A model generated the notes under the pieces. That model did not search any database and had not been told where the DNA came from. It worked only from the letters and a program-made list of their open reading frames with translations. DNA of 64,000 bases from Rhizobium sp. (GTDB taxonomy: Bacteria > Pseudomonadota > Alphaproteobacteria > Rhizobiales > Rhizobiaceae), in NCBI GenBank assembly GCA_002796995.1, contig PEKW01000005.1:1-64000 (forward strand). Direction: 5' to 3'. Shown piece by piece: positions 32,715-41,924 of this stretch. The position numbers and the translations under genes are program-made. Positions within the stretch are counted from its first letter, which is position 1. Each line of letters opens with the position of its first letter.

Positions 32715-35700
32715 TTAGCTCTTCGCCAGTTCCGCCAGCTGCGTCATCACCACCGCCGCGCCCTGCAGCCGCTTTTCCGGCGTCGGCAGGTCGCGGGTGA
32801 GGAACACGCTCTGGTCGGGGCGGATCTTGGCCATCGATCCCTGCTTGGCGATATAGCCGACGAGTGCCGCCGGGTTGGGGAACTGCTTGTTGCGGAACTG
32901 CACGACGACGCCCTTCGGGCCAGCTTCCAGCTTGTCGACATTGGCCTTGCGGCACAGCGCCTTGATGTAGACCACCTTCAGCAAATGCTGGACCTCGATC
33001 GGCAGCGGTCCGAATCGGTCGATCATCTCGGCGCCGAAGCCGTCGATCTCGTTCACCTCGGTGATCTCGCCCAGCCTGCGGTAGAGACCGAGGCGCAGAT
33101 GCAGGTCCGGCACGTATTCGTCAGGGATCATCACCGAGGTTCCGACCGAGATCTGCGGCGACCAGCCGCTGTCGGTCACCTCGTCGTCGCCCTTCACCTC
33201 GGCGACCGCCTCCTCCAGCATGTGCTGGTAGAGTTCGAAGCCGACTTCCTTGATGTGGCCGGACTGCTCTTCGCCGAGCAGATTGCCGGCACCGCGAATG
33301 TCGAGATCGTGGCTCGCCAGCTGGAAGCCGGCGCCGAGCGTGTCGAGCGACTGCAGCACCTTCAGGCGCCGCTCGGCCGTCGTGGTCAGCACCTTGTTGA
33401 CCGGCAGGGTCAGAAGCGCAAAGGCGCGCACCTTGGAGCGGCCGACGCGGCCGCGCAGCTGGTAGAGCTGGGCCAGGCCGAACATGTCGGCGCGGTGGAC
33501 GATCAGCGTATTGGCGGTCGGCACGTCGAGACCGGATTCGACGATCGTGGTCGACAGCAGCACGTCATAGCGGCCGTCATAGAAGGCATTCATGATGTCT
33601 TCCAGTTCGCCCGCCGCCATCTGGCCATGGGCGACGGCGACCTTGAGCTCCGGCACATCCGACTGCAGGAAAGCCTGGATGTCGGCAAGGTCGGCCAGAC
33701 GCGGGCAGACGTAAAAACTCTGGCCACCGCGATAGTGCTCGCGCATCAGCGTCTCGCGGATCACCAGCGGGTCGAAGGGCGAGATGAAGGTTCGGACCGC
33801 CATGCGGTCGACCGGCGGCGTGGTGATCAGCGACAGTTCGCGCACCCCGGTCATGGCGAGTTGCAGCGTGCGTGGGATCGGCGTCGCCGAAAGGGTGAGC
33901 ACATGCACGTCGGTCTTCAGGTCCTTCAGCCGTTCCTTGTGCTTGACGCCGAAATGCTGCTCCTCGTCGATGATCAGGAGGCCGAGATTGGCGAAGTTGA
34001 CGCCCGTGCCGAGCAGCGCATGGGTGCCGACGACGATGTCCGTCTTGCCTTCCGCCACTTCCTTCTTGACGAGGTTCAGCTCCTTGGTGCCGACCAGCCG
34101 CGAGGCCTGCTGGATGCGGATCGGCAGACCGCGGAAGCGCTCGGTGAAGGTCTTGAAATGCTGGCGTGCGAGCAGCGTAGTGGGAACGACGACGGCGACC
34201 TGGATGCCGTTCATCGCCGCGATGAAGGCGGCGCGCAGCGCCACCTCCGTCTTGCCGAAGCCGACGTCGCCGCAGATCAGCCGGTCCATAGGTCGGCCGG
34301 CGCCGAGATCGCCGCGCACCGCCTCGATGGCGTTCAGCTGGTCCTCGGTCTCGTCATAGGGGAAGCGGGCGGCGAACTCGTCGTAGAGGCCTTCCTGGGT
34401 GGTCAGCACCGGCGCCATGCGCATCATGCGCTCGGCGGCGACGCGGATCAGCGCGCCCGCCATGTCGAGCAGGCGCTTCTTGAGCTTGGCCTTGCGCATC
34501 TGCCAGGCGCCGCCGCCCAGCTTATCGAGCTGCGCGTCGGAACCCTCGGAACCGTAGCGCGACAGGAGATCGATGTTCTCGACCGGCAGGAACAGCTTGG
34601 CGTCGTCGGCATAGCGCAGCTCGAGGCAGGCATGCGGCGCGCCCGCCGCCTCGATGGTGCGCAGGCCGACGAAACGGCCGATGCCATGTTCGGCATGGAC
34701 GACGATCGAGCCCTCGTCCAGGCCGGCCACTTCCGAGATGAAGTCTGCCGCGCGCTTGCGGCGCTTGGAACGGCGCACCATGCGGTCGCCGAGAATGTCC
34801 TGCTCGCCGACGATGACGAGGTCGCCGGCCTCGAAGCCGCCCTCGAGGCTGAGCACGGCGGTCGCCGCCTCGCCTTTCTTCAGCCCGTCGAGATCCTTGA
34901 GCGCCGTGACCGGCTTGAGATTGGCAAGCCCGTGTTCGTCGAGCACCTGCAGAAGCCGGTCGAGCGAGCCCTCGGACCAGCCGGCGATCAGCACCTTGGA
35001 ACCGGCCGCGCGCTTCTCGGCAATGTATTTCACCGCCTGGTCGAAGACGTTGGTGCGGGTATTGCCCTCGCCGGTCTCGATCGCTGTCTTGGCCCAGCGC
35101 GGGCCGGGACGCGCGGCGATCTCGATCACCTTGCGTGCCTCGCCGTCATGCTCGGCAAACGGGGTGAGCCTGAGCGGCGCATGCGTATCCAGCATCCGGC
35201 CGAATTCGCCGGCGCCGAGATAGAGCCGCTCGGGCGGAACCGGCTTGTAGGGCGTGCCCTGCGACAGATGGCCCTTGCCGGGCGTCCCGGTGTTCAGCCG
35301 CGCCTCGTAATAGTCGCGGATCAGCTTGGCGCGCTCCTCGGCCGCCTCCCGTACGGTATGGTCGGTGACGATACGGAAGCCCTGGAGATAGTCGAACACC
35401 GTGTCGAGATGGTCGTGGAACAGCGGCAGCCAGTGTTCCATGCCGGCATAGCGCCGCCCTTCGGACACGGCCGCATAGAGCGCGTCGTCGCGGGTGGCGG
35501 CGCCGAACAGCGAGAGATAGTTCTTGCGGAAGCGGCTGATCGAATCCGGGGTGAGCGTCACTTCGCTCATCGGATGGAGGTCGAGCGAGCGCGCCTGGCC
35601 GATGGTGCGCTGGCTGGCGGGATCGAAGGTGCGGATGCTCTCCAGCGTGTCGCCGAAGAAGTCGAGCCGGACCGGCTCTTCCGAGCCCGGCACGAAGACG

Positions 35701-36221
35701 TCGAGAATACCGCCACGCACGGCGAATTCGCCGACCTCGCGCACGGTCGCCACGCGTTCGAACCCGTTGCGTTCCAGCCGGGCGGCGATGTCGTCCATCC
35801 TGATCTGGTTGCCGGGGCGGGCGGAAAAGCCGAGGCTGTCGATCACCTCGGCCGGCGCCACCTTCTGCAGCATGGCGTTGACGGTGACCAGCACGATCGC
35901 CGCATGCGGCTTCTTGCCGTGGGCGACGAGGCCGGACAGGGCCGTCAGGCGGCGCGCCGACGTATCGGCCGAAGGCGATACGCGGTCGTAGGGCAGGCAG
36001 TCCCAGGCCGGCAGCGTCAGCACCGGGATTTCGGGCGCCGCAAACGACAGGTTCTGCTCGATGTCGGCCATGCGCTGGCCGTCCGACAGGATATAGGCGA
36101 CCGGCTGGCCTAGGCGGGCGAGTTCCGCCAGCACGAAGGCGTCCATGCCGTCCGGCACGTGCGAAACGGTGAGCGCGGACTTCGCCGCCGCGATCGTCCT
36201 GGTATCGAGAAGACAGATCAT
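32715..36221 (-). CDS. mfd: transcription-repair coupling factor
   Basis: Mfd removes RNA polymerase stalled at DNA damage and recruits UvrA. The 1168-residue product has, in order, the UvrB-like N-terminal domain, the RNA-polymerase-interaction (CarD-like) domain with VVHAEHGIGRFVGLRTIE, and the SF2 translocase with Walker A GDVGFGKTEVALRAAF, DEEQHFGVKHKERL and LSATPIPRTLQLAMTG. LRGRVGRSKVRAFALLT and the C-terminal TRCF domain with LRLGLYRRLGEI follow. The ATG at 36221 overlaps the sdhE stop as ATGA, which fixes the start and couples the two genes. Acts with the UvrA encoded in this window. Confidence 0.97.
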   Translation of the reverse strand: MICLLDTRTIAAAKSALTVSHVPDGMDAFVLAELARLGQPVAYILSDGQRMADIEQNLSFAAPEIPVLTLPAWDCLPYDRVSPSADTSARRLTALSGLVAHGKKPHAAIVLVTVNAMLQKVAPAEVIDSLGFSARPGNQIRMDDIAARLERNGFERVATVREVGEFAVRGGILDVFVPGSEEPVRLDFFGDTLESIRTFDPASQRTIGQARSLDLHPMSEVTLTPDSISRFRKNYLSLFGAATRDDALYAAVSEGRRYAGMEHWLPLFHDHLDTVFDYLQGFRIVTDHTVREAAEERAKLIRDYYEARLNTGTPGKGHLSQGTPYKPVPPERLYLGAGEFGRMLDTHAPLRLTPFAEHDGEARKVIEIAARPGPRWAKTAIETGEGNTRTNVFDQAVKYIAEKRAAGSKVLIAGWSEGSLDRLLQVLDEHGLANLKPVTALKDLDGLKKGEAATAVLSLEGGFEAGDLVIVGEQDILGDRMVRRSKRRKRAADFISEVAGLDEGSIVVHAEHGIGRFVGLRTIEAAGAPHACLELRYADDAKLFLPVENIDLLSRYGSEGSDAQLDKLGGGAWQMRKAKLKKRLLDMAGALIRVAAERMMRMAPVLTTQEGLYDEFAARFPYDETEDQLNAIEAVRGDLGAGRPMDRLICGDVGFGKTEVALRAAFIAAMNGIQVAVVVPTTLLARQHFKTFTERFRGLPIRIQQASRLVGTKELNLVKKEVAEGKTDIVVGTHALLGTGVNFANLGLLIIDEEQHFGVKHKERLKDLKTDVHVLTLSATPIPRTLQLAMTGVRELSLITTPPVDRMAVRTFISPFDPLVIRETLMREHYRGGQSFYVCPRLADLADIQAFLQSDVPELKVAVAHGQMAAGELEDIMNAFYDGRYDVLLSTTIVESGLDVPTANTLIVHRADMFGLAQLYQLRGRVGRSKVRAFALLTLPVNKVLTTTAERRLKVLQSLDTLGAGFQLASHDLDIRGAGNLLGEEQSGHIKEVGFELYQHMLEEAVAEVKGDDEVTDSGWSPQISVGTSVMIPDEYVPDLHLRLGLYRRLGEITEVNEIDGFGAEMIDRFGPLPIEVQHLLKVVYIKALCRKANVDKLEAGPKGVVVQFRNKQFPNPAALVGYIAKQGSMAKIRPDQSVFLTRDLPTPEKRLQGAAVVMTQLAELAKS

Positions 36222-36535
36222 TCCGAGCGTCCGAGCCCTTCCAGCGTGACCGGCGAGAAATCGGGGCGACAGGCGGCGATGCGCTCGAACAGCGGGGTCT
36301 GGAGATGCGCGGGCACGGGCGAAGCGCCGGTGATGTACTTCACCAGGTCCTGGTCCTCCTCGCTCATGATGCGTTCCAGCTCGTCGAGCGTGGCATCGTC
36401 CATGGCGGCGATTTCGGCTTCGGCGAATTGGCCGAGGATCAGGTCCATTTCGCGGATGCCGCGGTGCCAGCAGCGGAACAGAATGCGCCGGCGGCGCGGA
36501 TCGAGTTCTGCACTGCTGAGGATCAAACCGGTCAT
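36218..36535 (-). CDS. sdhE: succinate dehydrogenase assembly factor (FAD)
   Basis: SdhE (YgfY/Sdh5) promotes covalent flavinylation of the SdhA subunit. The 105-residue helical protein carries the defining RGxRE motif in CWHRGIREMDLILGQFA and the following acidic helix LERIMSEEDQDLVKYITG. The ATG at 36535 has AGGAAGG eight bases ahead. Its stop overlaps the mfd start by 4 bases, and it diverges from recG with about 98 bases between. Confidence 0.92.
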   Translation of the reverse strand: MTGLILSSAELDPRRRRILFRCWHRGIREMDLILGQFAEAEIAAMDDATLDELERIMSEEDQDLVKYITGASPVPAHLQTPLFERIAACRPDFSPVTLEGLGRSE

Positions 36536-36633
36536 ATGCAAACACCTTCCTGTTGATGCGCCTCTATAGCGCCGTCCCAACCGCTTGTCAGCCTTGCCAA
36601 GCCGGTAATTCTCGGCGCATTTTGCCTGCCATC

Positions 36634-38739
36634 ATGCGGCCAACGCTTCTCGATCCCCTGTTTGCCTCCGTCGCTTCGCTGTCCGGCGTCGGGCCGAAGC
36701 TTGCGCAATTGCTGGCGAGCCTGCTGGGCCGCGAGGATGCCGAGGACGCGCGCGTCGTCGACCTTCTGTTCCTCGCCCCGTTCCGCCTGATCGACCGGCG
36801 CAACCAGCCGGGCATTGCGCTGGCCCAGCAGGGCGCGATCGTGACGATCACTGGACGGGTCGACCGTCACCAGCCCCCGCCGCCCGGCAAGTCCAGCCTG
36901 CCCTACCGCGTCTTCCTGCACGACGAGACCGGGGAACTGGCGCTCACCTTCTTCCGCGTCAAGGGCAACTGGCTGGAAAAGGCCCTGCCCGTCGACGAGA
37001 CGATCATCGTCTCGGGCAAGGTCGACTGGTTCAACGGCCGGCCATCCATGGTGCATCCGGACCTGATGGTGAAGGCGAGCGAGGCGGAGAACATGCCGCT
37101 GGTCGAGCCGGTCTATCCGCTGACCGCCGGGCTTTCGCCCAAGGTGCTGCGCAAGCAGATCGAGCATGCGGTGGAGCGCGTGCCGGAATTGCCCGAATGG
37201 GCGGATCCGGCGCTCGTCACCCGACAGGGTTTTCCGGGCATCCGCCAGAGTTTCGTCGACCTGCACCACCCGCGCGACGAAAAGGATGTCGATCCCCAGG
37301 CCCCGGCGCGGCGCCGGCTCGCCTATGACGAATTCCTCGCCGGCCAGGTGTCGCTAGCCCTGGTGCGGCAGAAGCTGCGCAAGGTGCCCGGCACGCCGGT
37401 CAAGGCAACCGGCGAGATTTCGGGCAAGATCCTCGCCGCCCTGCCCTTCTCGCCGACCGGAAGCCAGACGCTGGCGATCGCCGACATCCTGAAGGACATG
37501 TCCTCGGACACCCGCATGCTGCGGCTGCTGCAGGGCGATGTCGGGGCCGGCAAGACGCTGGTCGCCCTGCTTGCCATGGCTGCCGCCGTCGAAAGCGGTG
37601 GCCAGGCCGTGCTGATGGCGCCGACCGAAATCCTGGCGCGCCAACATTACGCGACGATCTCGAAATTTGCCGCGAGCGCCGGCCTCAAGGTTGAGGTGCT
37701 GACGGGCCGCACCAAGGGCAAGGAGCGCGAGGCGATCTCCGAACGGATCGCATCCGGCGAGGCACAGATCATCATCGGCACCCATGCGCTGTTCCAGGAC
37801 ACGGTGAACTACAGGAACCTGATGCTGGCCGTGGTCGACGAGCAGCACCGCTTCGGCGTGCACCAGCGTCTCCGGCTGACCGCCAAGGGCATCTCGCCGC
37901 ACATGCTGGTGATGACGGCGACGCCGATCCCGCGCACGCTGGTGCTTGCGGCCTTCGGCGACATGGACGTCTCCAAGCTCACCGAAAAACCGGCTGGGCG
38001 AAAGCCGATCCAGACGGTGACGGTGCCGAGCGAGCGCACCGGCGAGATCGTCGAACGGCTGCGCGCCGCTGTCGCCGACGGCAAGAAGGCCTATTGGATC
38101 TGCCCGCTGGTCGAGGAATCCGACGTATCCGAGCTGATGTCGGCCGAGGAGCGCTTTGCCGTTCTCGAAAAGGCGATCCGCGCGCCGATCGGCCTCGTGC
38201 ACGGCCGGATGAGCGGGCCGGAAAAGGATGCGGCCATGCTCGCCTTCAAGATCGGCGAGACGCGCTTGCTTGTGGCGACGACCGTGGTCGAGGTCGGCGT
38301 CGACGTGCCGGACGCGACGATCATGGTAATCGAGCATGCCGAGCGCTTCGGCCTTGCCCAGCTGCACCAGCTGCGCGGCCGGGTCGGGCGTGGCGACGAG
38401 GCCTCGAGCTGCATCCTGCTCTACAAGGGACCGCTCGGCGAAACCGGCAAGGCGCGCCTGTCGATCCTGCGCGACAGCGAGGACGGCTTCCTGATCGCCG
38501 AGGAGGACCTGAAGCTGCGCGGCGAAGGCGAACTGCTCGGCACGCGCCAGTCCGGCACGCCCGGTTTCCGCATCGCCAGCCTGGAGGCGCATGCCGATCT
38601 CCTGGAAATTGCCCGCAAGGACGCGTCCTATCTGCTGGACCGCGATCCGGACCTGATGAGCCCGCGTGGCGAGGCGGTCAGGACGCTGCTCTACCTGCAT
38701 CGCCGCGACGAGGCGATCCGCTTCCTCCGTGCCGGGTGA
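36634..38739 (+). CDS. recG: ATP-dependent DNA helicase RecG
   Basis: RecG remodels stalled replication forks and Holliday junctions. The 701-residue product has the N-terminal wedge/OB domain (about 1-180), with SLSGVGPKLAQLLASLLG and an OB strand VTITGRVDRH. The helicase core has GDVGAGKTLVALLAMA (Walker A), DEQHRFGVHQRLRLT, VMTATPIPRTLVLAAFG, and LRGRVGRGDEASSCILLY. The TRG-type tail includes FRIASLEAHADLLEIARKDA. The ATG at 36634 matches the family start. Confidence 0.96.
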   Translation: MRPTLLDPLFASVASLSGVGPKLAQLLASLLGREDAEDARVVDLLFLAPFRLIDRRNQPGIALAQQGAIVTITGRVDRHQPPPPGKSSLPYRVFLHDETGELALTFFRVKGNWLEKALPVDETIIVSGKVDWFNGRPSMVHPDLMVKASEAENMPLVEPVYPLTAGLSPKVLRKQIEHAVERVPELPEWADPALVTRQGFPGIRQSFVDLHHPRDEKDVDPQAPARRRLAYDEFLAGQVSLALVRQKLRKVPGTPVKATGEISGKILAALPFSPTGSQTLAIADILKDMSSDTRMLRLLQGDVGAGKTLVALLAMAAAVESGGQAVLMAPTEILARQHYATISKFAASAGLKVEVLTGRTKGKEREAISERIASGEAQIIIGTHALFQDTVNYRNLMLAVVDEQHRFGVHQRLRLTAKGISPHMLVMTATPIPRTLVLAAFGDMDVSKLTEKPAGRKPIQTVTVPSERTGEIVERLRAAVADGKKAYWICPLVEESDVSELMSAEERFAVLEKAIRAPIGLVHGRMSGPEKDAAMLAFKIGETRLLVATTVVEVGVDVPDATIMVIEHAERFGLAQLHQLRGRVGRGDEASSCILLYKGPLGETGKARLSILRDSEDGFLIAEEDLKLRGEGELLGTRQSGTPGFRIASLEAHADLLEIARKDASYLLDRDPDLMSPRGEAVRTLLYLHRRDEAIRFLRAG

Positions 38740-38805
38740 CGAACGCAAACGGGCGACCGGCGACCTATCCATGCGCTGTATGAGGGCGGAGAGTGAAGCG
38801 TCAGA

Positions 38806-39477
38806 TCACACGGTGGCGTCGGGAAGCGCCGGCGGCTTGTAGTCGGGCATGACGAGACCGCCGGAAAACAGCATCTTGGCGGCCTCCTCCGGGCTCATGT
38901 CGAGCACCTTCAGCTTGTCGCGCGGCACGAAGAGCAGGAAGCCGGCCGTCGGAACGGGTGTCGGCGGCAGAAAGACCGCGACCATCTCGACGCCGTCCTC
39001 GTTGAGCTTTGCGGCGATCTCGCCCTTGGCCTCCGTGGCGATGAAGACCAGCGCCCAGATGCCGGGCGACGGGAATTCCATCAGCCCGACCTTCTTGAAG
39101 GACGAGGACTGGTCCTTCAGCACCGATTCGAAGATCTGCTTGAGGCTCTTGTAGAGCGTGCGCACCAACGGCGTGCGGTGGAAGATGCGCTCGCCGAAAT
39201 CGACGATCGAGCGGCCGATCAGGTTCTTGCCGAGAAAGCCGATCAGCGTGATCGTCGTCACCGCGATCAGCAGGCCGAAGCCGGGAATGGCGAACTGGAG
39301 ATAGCTCTCCGGATTGTAGCGGCTGGGGATATACGGCTTTACCCAGCTGTCGGCCCAGTCGATGAAGGACCAGGTCAGCCAGATGGTGATGGCGACTGGT
39401 GCGCAGATGATCAATCCCGTGAGGAAATTGTTGCGGATGCGCGTCGCCAGCGAAATTCGCTCTGGGCTGTCGTTCAT
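38806..39477 (-). CDS. DUF502 family membrane protein
   Basis: A 223-residue protein with two membrane helices (about 18-40, NNFLTGLIICAPVAITIWLT, and 63-87, FAIPGFGLLIAVTTITLIGF). A conserved cytoplasmic or periplasmic domain follows with RTPLVRTLYKSLKQIFESVL, FPSPGIWALVFIA and VFLPPTPVPTAGFLLFVPR, the hallmark of DUF502. No function is known. Last gene of the glmS-GNAT-DUF502 unit; its ATG is 10 bases after the GNAT stop. No clear terminator lies between it and recG. Confidence 0.85.
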   Translation of the reverse strand: MNDSPERISLATRIRNNFLTGLIICAPVAITIWLTWSFIDWADSWVKPYIPSRYNPESYLQFAIPGFGLLIAVTTITLIGFLGKNLIGRSIVDFGERIFHRTPLVRTLYKSLKQIFESVLKDQSSSFKKVGLMEFPSPGIWALVFIATEAKGEIAAKLNEDGVEMVAVFLPPTPVPTAGFLLFVPRDKLKVLDMSPEEAAKMLFSGGLVMPDYKPPALPDATV

Positions 39478-39487
39478 CGTCTCGCCG

Positions 39488-39991
39488 TTATGCTGCATCG
39501 CCGAAGAAAGCCGGATGGAAGGCGACCATGCCCGACGGAACTTCGCCGTGCAAGGGCAGGACGAGGAAAAATTCGGGCGGAACTCCGGTCGTCGTAAGTT
39601 CCGGCCGGGCGGTGAAACCGAACCGGTTGTAATAGGCCGGATCGCCGACCAGAGCGAAGCCCGAAGCGCCTTGCGCCTCCAGTTTTGCCAGGCCCTCGCG
39701 CATCAGCGCCGAGCCGATCCCGCTTCTCTGCCGGCCGGGCGCCACCGAAATCGGCCCGACACCGTACCAGCCGCCCTCGCCGCCCGACAGCGTCACCGGC
39801 GAGAAGGCGACGTGGCCGACGATCTGGCCTTCGTCCTCGGCGACCAGCGAAAGCGTCAGCTGGCCGAGGCGCCGCAGCCGCTCGATGATCAGCGGCTCCG
39901 AGTCGTCGCTGTAGGGGTGGCCGGCAAAGGCGGCCGCGGTGAGCGCGCCGATGGCGGCTTCATCCCCGGGCGCTTCCGGCCGGACCCTCAT
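39488..39991 (-). CDS. GNAT-family N-acetyltransferase (YhbS-like)
   Basis: A 167-residue acetyl-CoA-dependent acetyltransferase. It has RPEAPGDEAAIGALTAAAF at the start, the acetyl-CoA loop RQRSGIGSALMREGL (Q/R-x-x-G-x-G/A), and FALVGDPAYYNRFGF, which is typical of the YhbS branch. Its ATG overlaps the glmS stop by 4 bases, so translation is coupled to glmS. The substrate is unknown. Linkage with glmS makes an amino-sugar or related amine conceivable, but YhbS-like genes occur in many contexts. Confidence 0.85.
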   Translation of the reverse strand: MRVRPEAPGDEAAIGALTAAAFAGHPYSDDSEPLIIERLRRLGQLTLSLVAEDEGQIVGHVAFSPVTLSGGEGGWYGVGPISVAPGRQRSGIGSALMREGLAKLEAQGASGFALVGDPAYYNRFGFTARPELTTTGVPPEFFLVLPLHGEVPSGMVAFHPAFFGDAA

Positions 39992-41814
39992 TCGACGGTC
40001 ACCGACTTTGCCAGGTTGCGCGGCTGGTCGACGTCGGTGCCCATGAAGACGGCGGTGTGGTAGGCGAGCAGCTGGATCGGCAGCGAGAACACCATCGGCG
40101 CGATGATCTCAGCGACATCAGGCAGGACGATGGTCGCCATGGTCTCCAGCTTGGAGGCGGCGGCACCCTTGTCGTCGGTGATGAAGATGATCCGGCCGCC
40201 ACGGGCCGCCACTTCCTGCATGTTCGAAACGGTCTTTTCGAAGAAGCGGTCGTGCGGGGCAATGACGATGACCGGCATATTCTCGTCGATCAGCGCGATC
40301 GGGCCGTGCTTCAGCTCGCCGGCGGCATAGCCTTCGGCGTGGATATAGGAGATTTCCTTGAGCTTGAGCGCGCCTTCCATGGCGAGCGGATAGCTGGTGC
40401 CGCGGCCGAGATAGAGCACGTCCTTGTACTTAGACAGGTCGCGCGCCAGCGCTTCCATCTGCGGCTGGATGGCGTTCAGCACCTGGCTCATGATGCGCGG
40501 CATCTCCGCCAGGCTCTTCACCAGCTGCTTCTCCTCGTCAGCCGAAATCGTGCCGCGCGCCTTGCCGGCGGCGATCGCCAGCGAAGCGAGAACGGTGAGC
40601 TGGCAGGTGAACGCCTTGGTCGAGGCAACGCCGATCTCGGGTCCGGCGAGGATCGGGAAGATGGCATCGGCCTCGCGGGCGATGGTCGATTCCTTGACGT
40701 TGACGATGGCGCCGATCTTCAGGCCTTCGTCATGGCAATAGCGCAGCGACGCCAGCGTGTCGGCGGTCTCGCCCGACTGGGAGATGAACAGCGCCGCCTG
40801 GTCCTTGGACAGCGGCATTTCGCGGTAGCGGAACTCTGACGCGACGTCGATCTCGACCGGCAGGCGGGCATAACGCTCGAACCAGTATTTGCCGACCAGA
40901 CCGGCGAGATAGGCCGTGCCGCAGGCGGAGATGGCGAGGCCACGGAGCGACTTGAAGTCGATCGCCGCGTCGATCGGCTTCACCGTATGGCCATGGAAAT
41001 CCACATAATGCGACAGCGCGTGGGAAATGACCTCCGGCTGCTCGTAGATTTCCTTCTCCATGAAATGGCGGTGATTGCCCTTGTCGACCACGAAGGCGGT
41101 CGCCTGGGAGATCTGGTGCGCGCGTTCCACCGGATTGCCGGAGAAATCGATGATCTCCGCACCGTTGCGGTGAATGATGGCGCAGTCACCGTCGACCAGA
41201 TAGGCGATCTCGTTGGTGAACGGCGCCAGCGCGATCGCGTCCGAGCCGAGGAACATCTCGCCCTTGCCGAAACCGACGGCGAGCGGCGGTCCGAAGCGGG
41301 CGGCCATGATCGTGTCCGGATCGTCGGCGAACATCACCACCAGCGCATAGGCGCCCTTGACGTGGTTCAGCATGGCGAGCATGGCGGCGCGGTTGTCGAG
41401 GCCCTTGCGGCGATACTTGGCGATCAGCTGAGCGACGATCTCGGTATCGGTCTGGGTGGTGAAGACGGCGCCTTCGGCCGTCAGCTCGTCGCGCAGCTCG
41501 GAGAAGTTCTCGATGATGCCGTTGTGGACGACGGCCACGCCGTCGACGAAATGCGGATGGGCGTTGGTCTCGTTCGGCACGCCATGGGTGGCCCAACGGG
41601 TATGGGCGATGCCGATCGTGCCAGCCAAAGGCTCGGAATCGAGCTTCTTCTCGAGGTTGAACAGCTTGCCCTCGGCGCGGCGGCGATCCATCACTCCATT
41701 GTCGATGGTGGCGACGCCGGCGGAATCATAACCGCGATATTCGAGCCGCTTCAGCGCATCGACGAGACGCCCCGCAACCTGTTGATTCCCGACAATACCG
41801 ACAATGCCGCACAT
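39988..41814 (-). CDS. glmS: glutamine--fructose-6-phosphate aminotransferase
   Basis: GlmS makes glucosamine-6-phosphate, the first step to UDP-GlcNAc for peptidoglycan and lipopolysaccharide. The 608-residue product begins MCGIVGIVGNQQVAGRLVDA with the N-terminal nucleophile Cys2 and LEYRGYDSAG. The linker region is followed by two SIS domains (ISACGTAYLAGLVGKYWFER; FISQSGETADTLASLRYCHD; LGRGTSYPLAMEGALKLKEI). It ends DQPRNLAKSVTVE, the conserved C-tail. glmU lies 110 bases upstream on the same strand, so the two steps are clustered. Confidence 0.97.
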   Translation of the reverse strand: MCGIVGIVGNQQVAGRLVDALKRLEYRGYDSAGVATIDNGVMDRRRAEGKLFNLEKKLDSEPLAGTIGIAHTRWATHGVPNETNAHPHFVDGVAVVHNGIIENFSELRDELTAEGAVFTTQTDTEIVAQLIAKYRRKGLDNRAAMLAMLNHVKGAYALVVMFADDPDTIMAARFGPPLAVGFGKGEMFLGSDAIALAPFTNEIAYLVDGDCAIIHRNGAEIIDFSGNPVERAHQISQATAFVVDKGNHRHFMEKEIYEQPEVISHALSHYVDFHGHTVKPIDAAIDFKSLRGLAISACGTAYLAGLVGKYWFERYARLPVEIDVASEFRYREMPLSKDQAALFISQSGETADTLASLRYCHDEGLKIGAIVNVKESTIAREADAIFPILAGPEIGVASTKAFTCQLTVLASLAIAAGKARGTISADEEKQLVKSLAEMPRIMSQVLNAIQPQMEALARDLSKYKDVLYLGRGTSYPLAMEGALKLKEISYIHAEGYAAGELKHGPIALIDENMPVIVIAPHDRFFEKTVSNMQEVAARGGRIIFITDDKGAAASKLETMATIVLPDVAEIIAPMVFSLPIQLLAYHTAVFMGTDVDQPRNLAKSVTVE

Positions 41815-41924
41815 ACACTTCTCCGTCTGGCTTCATCCTGGGCGCCAGTCCTAATGGTTTTGCCGATTTGCGCAATCCGCCGACCGGTCACATTCGGTTT
41901 CGCAACGTTACGCAGTCGCAGCAA

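Noticed and set aside
32985..36113. A 1042-codon plus-strand frame opposite mfd
   Set aside because: It is fully within mfd on the other strand, with no domain and shadow-like composition.
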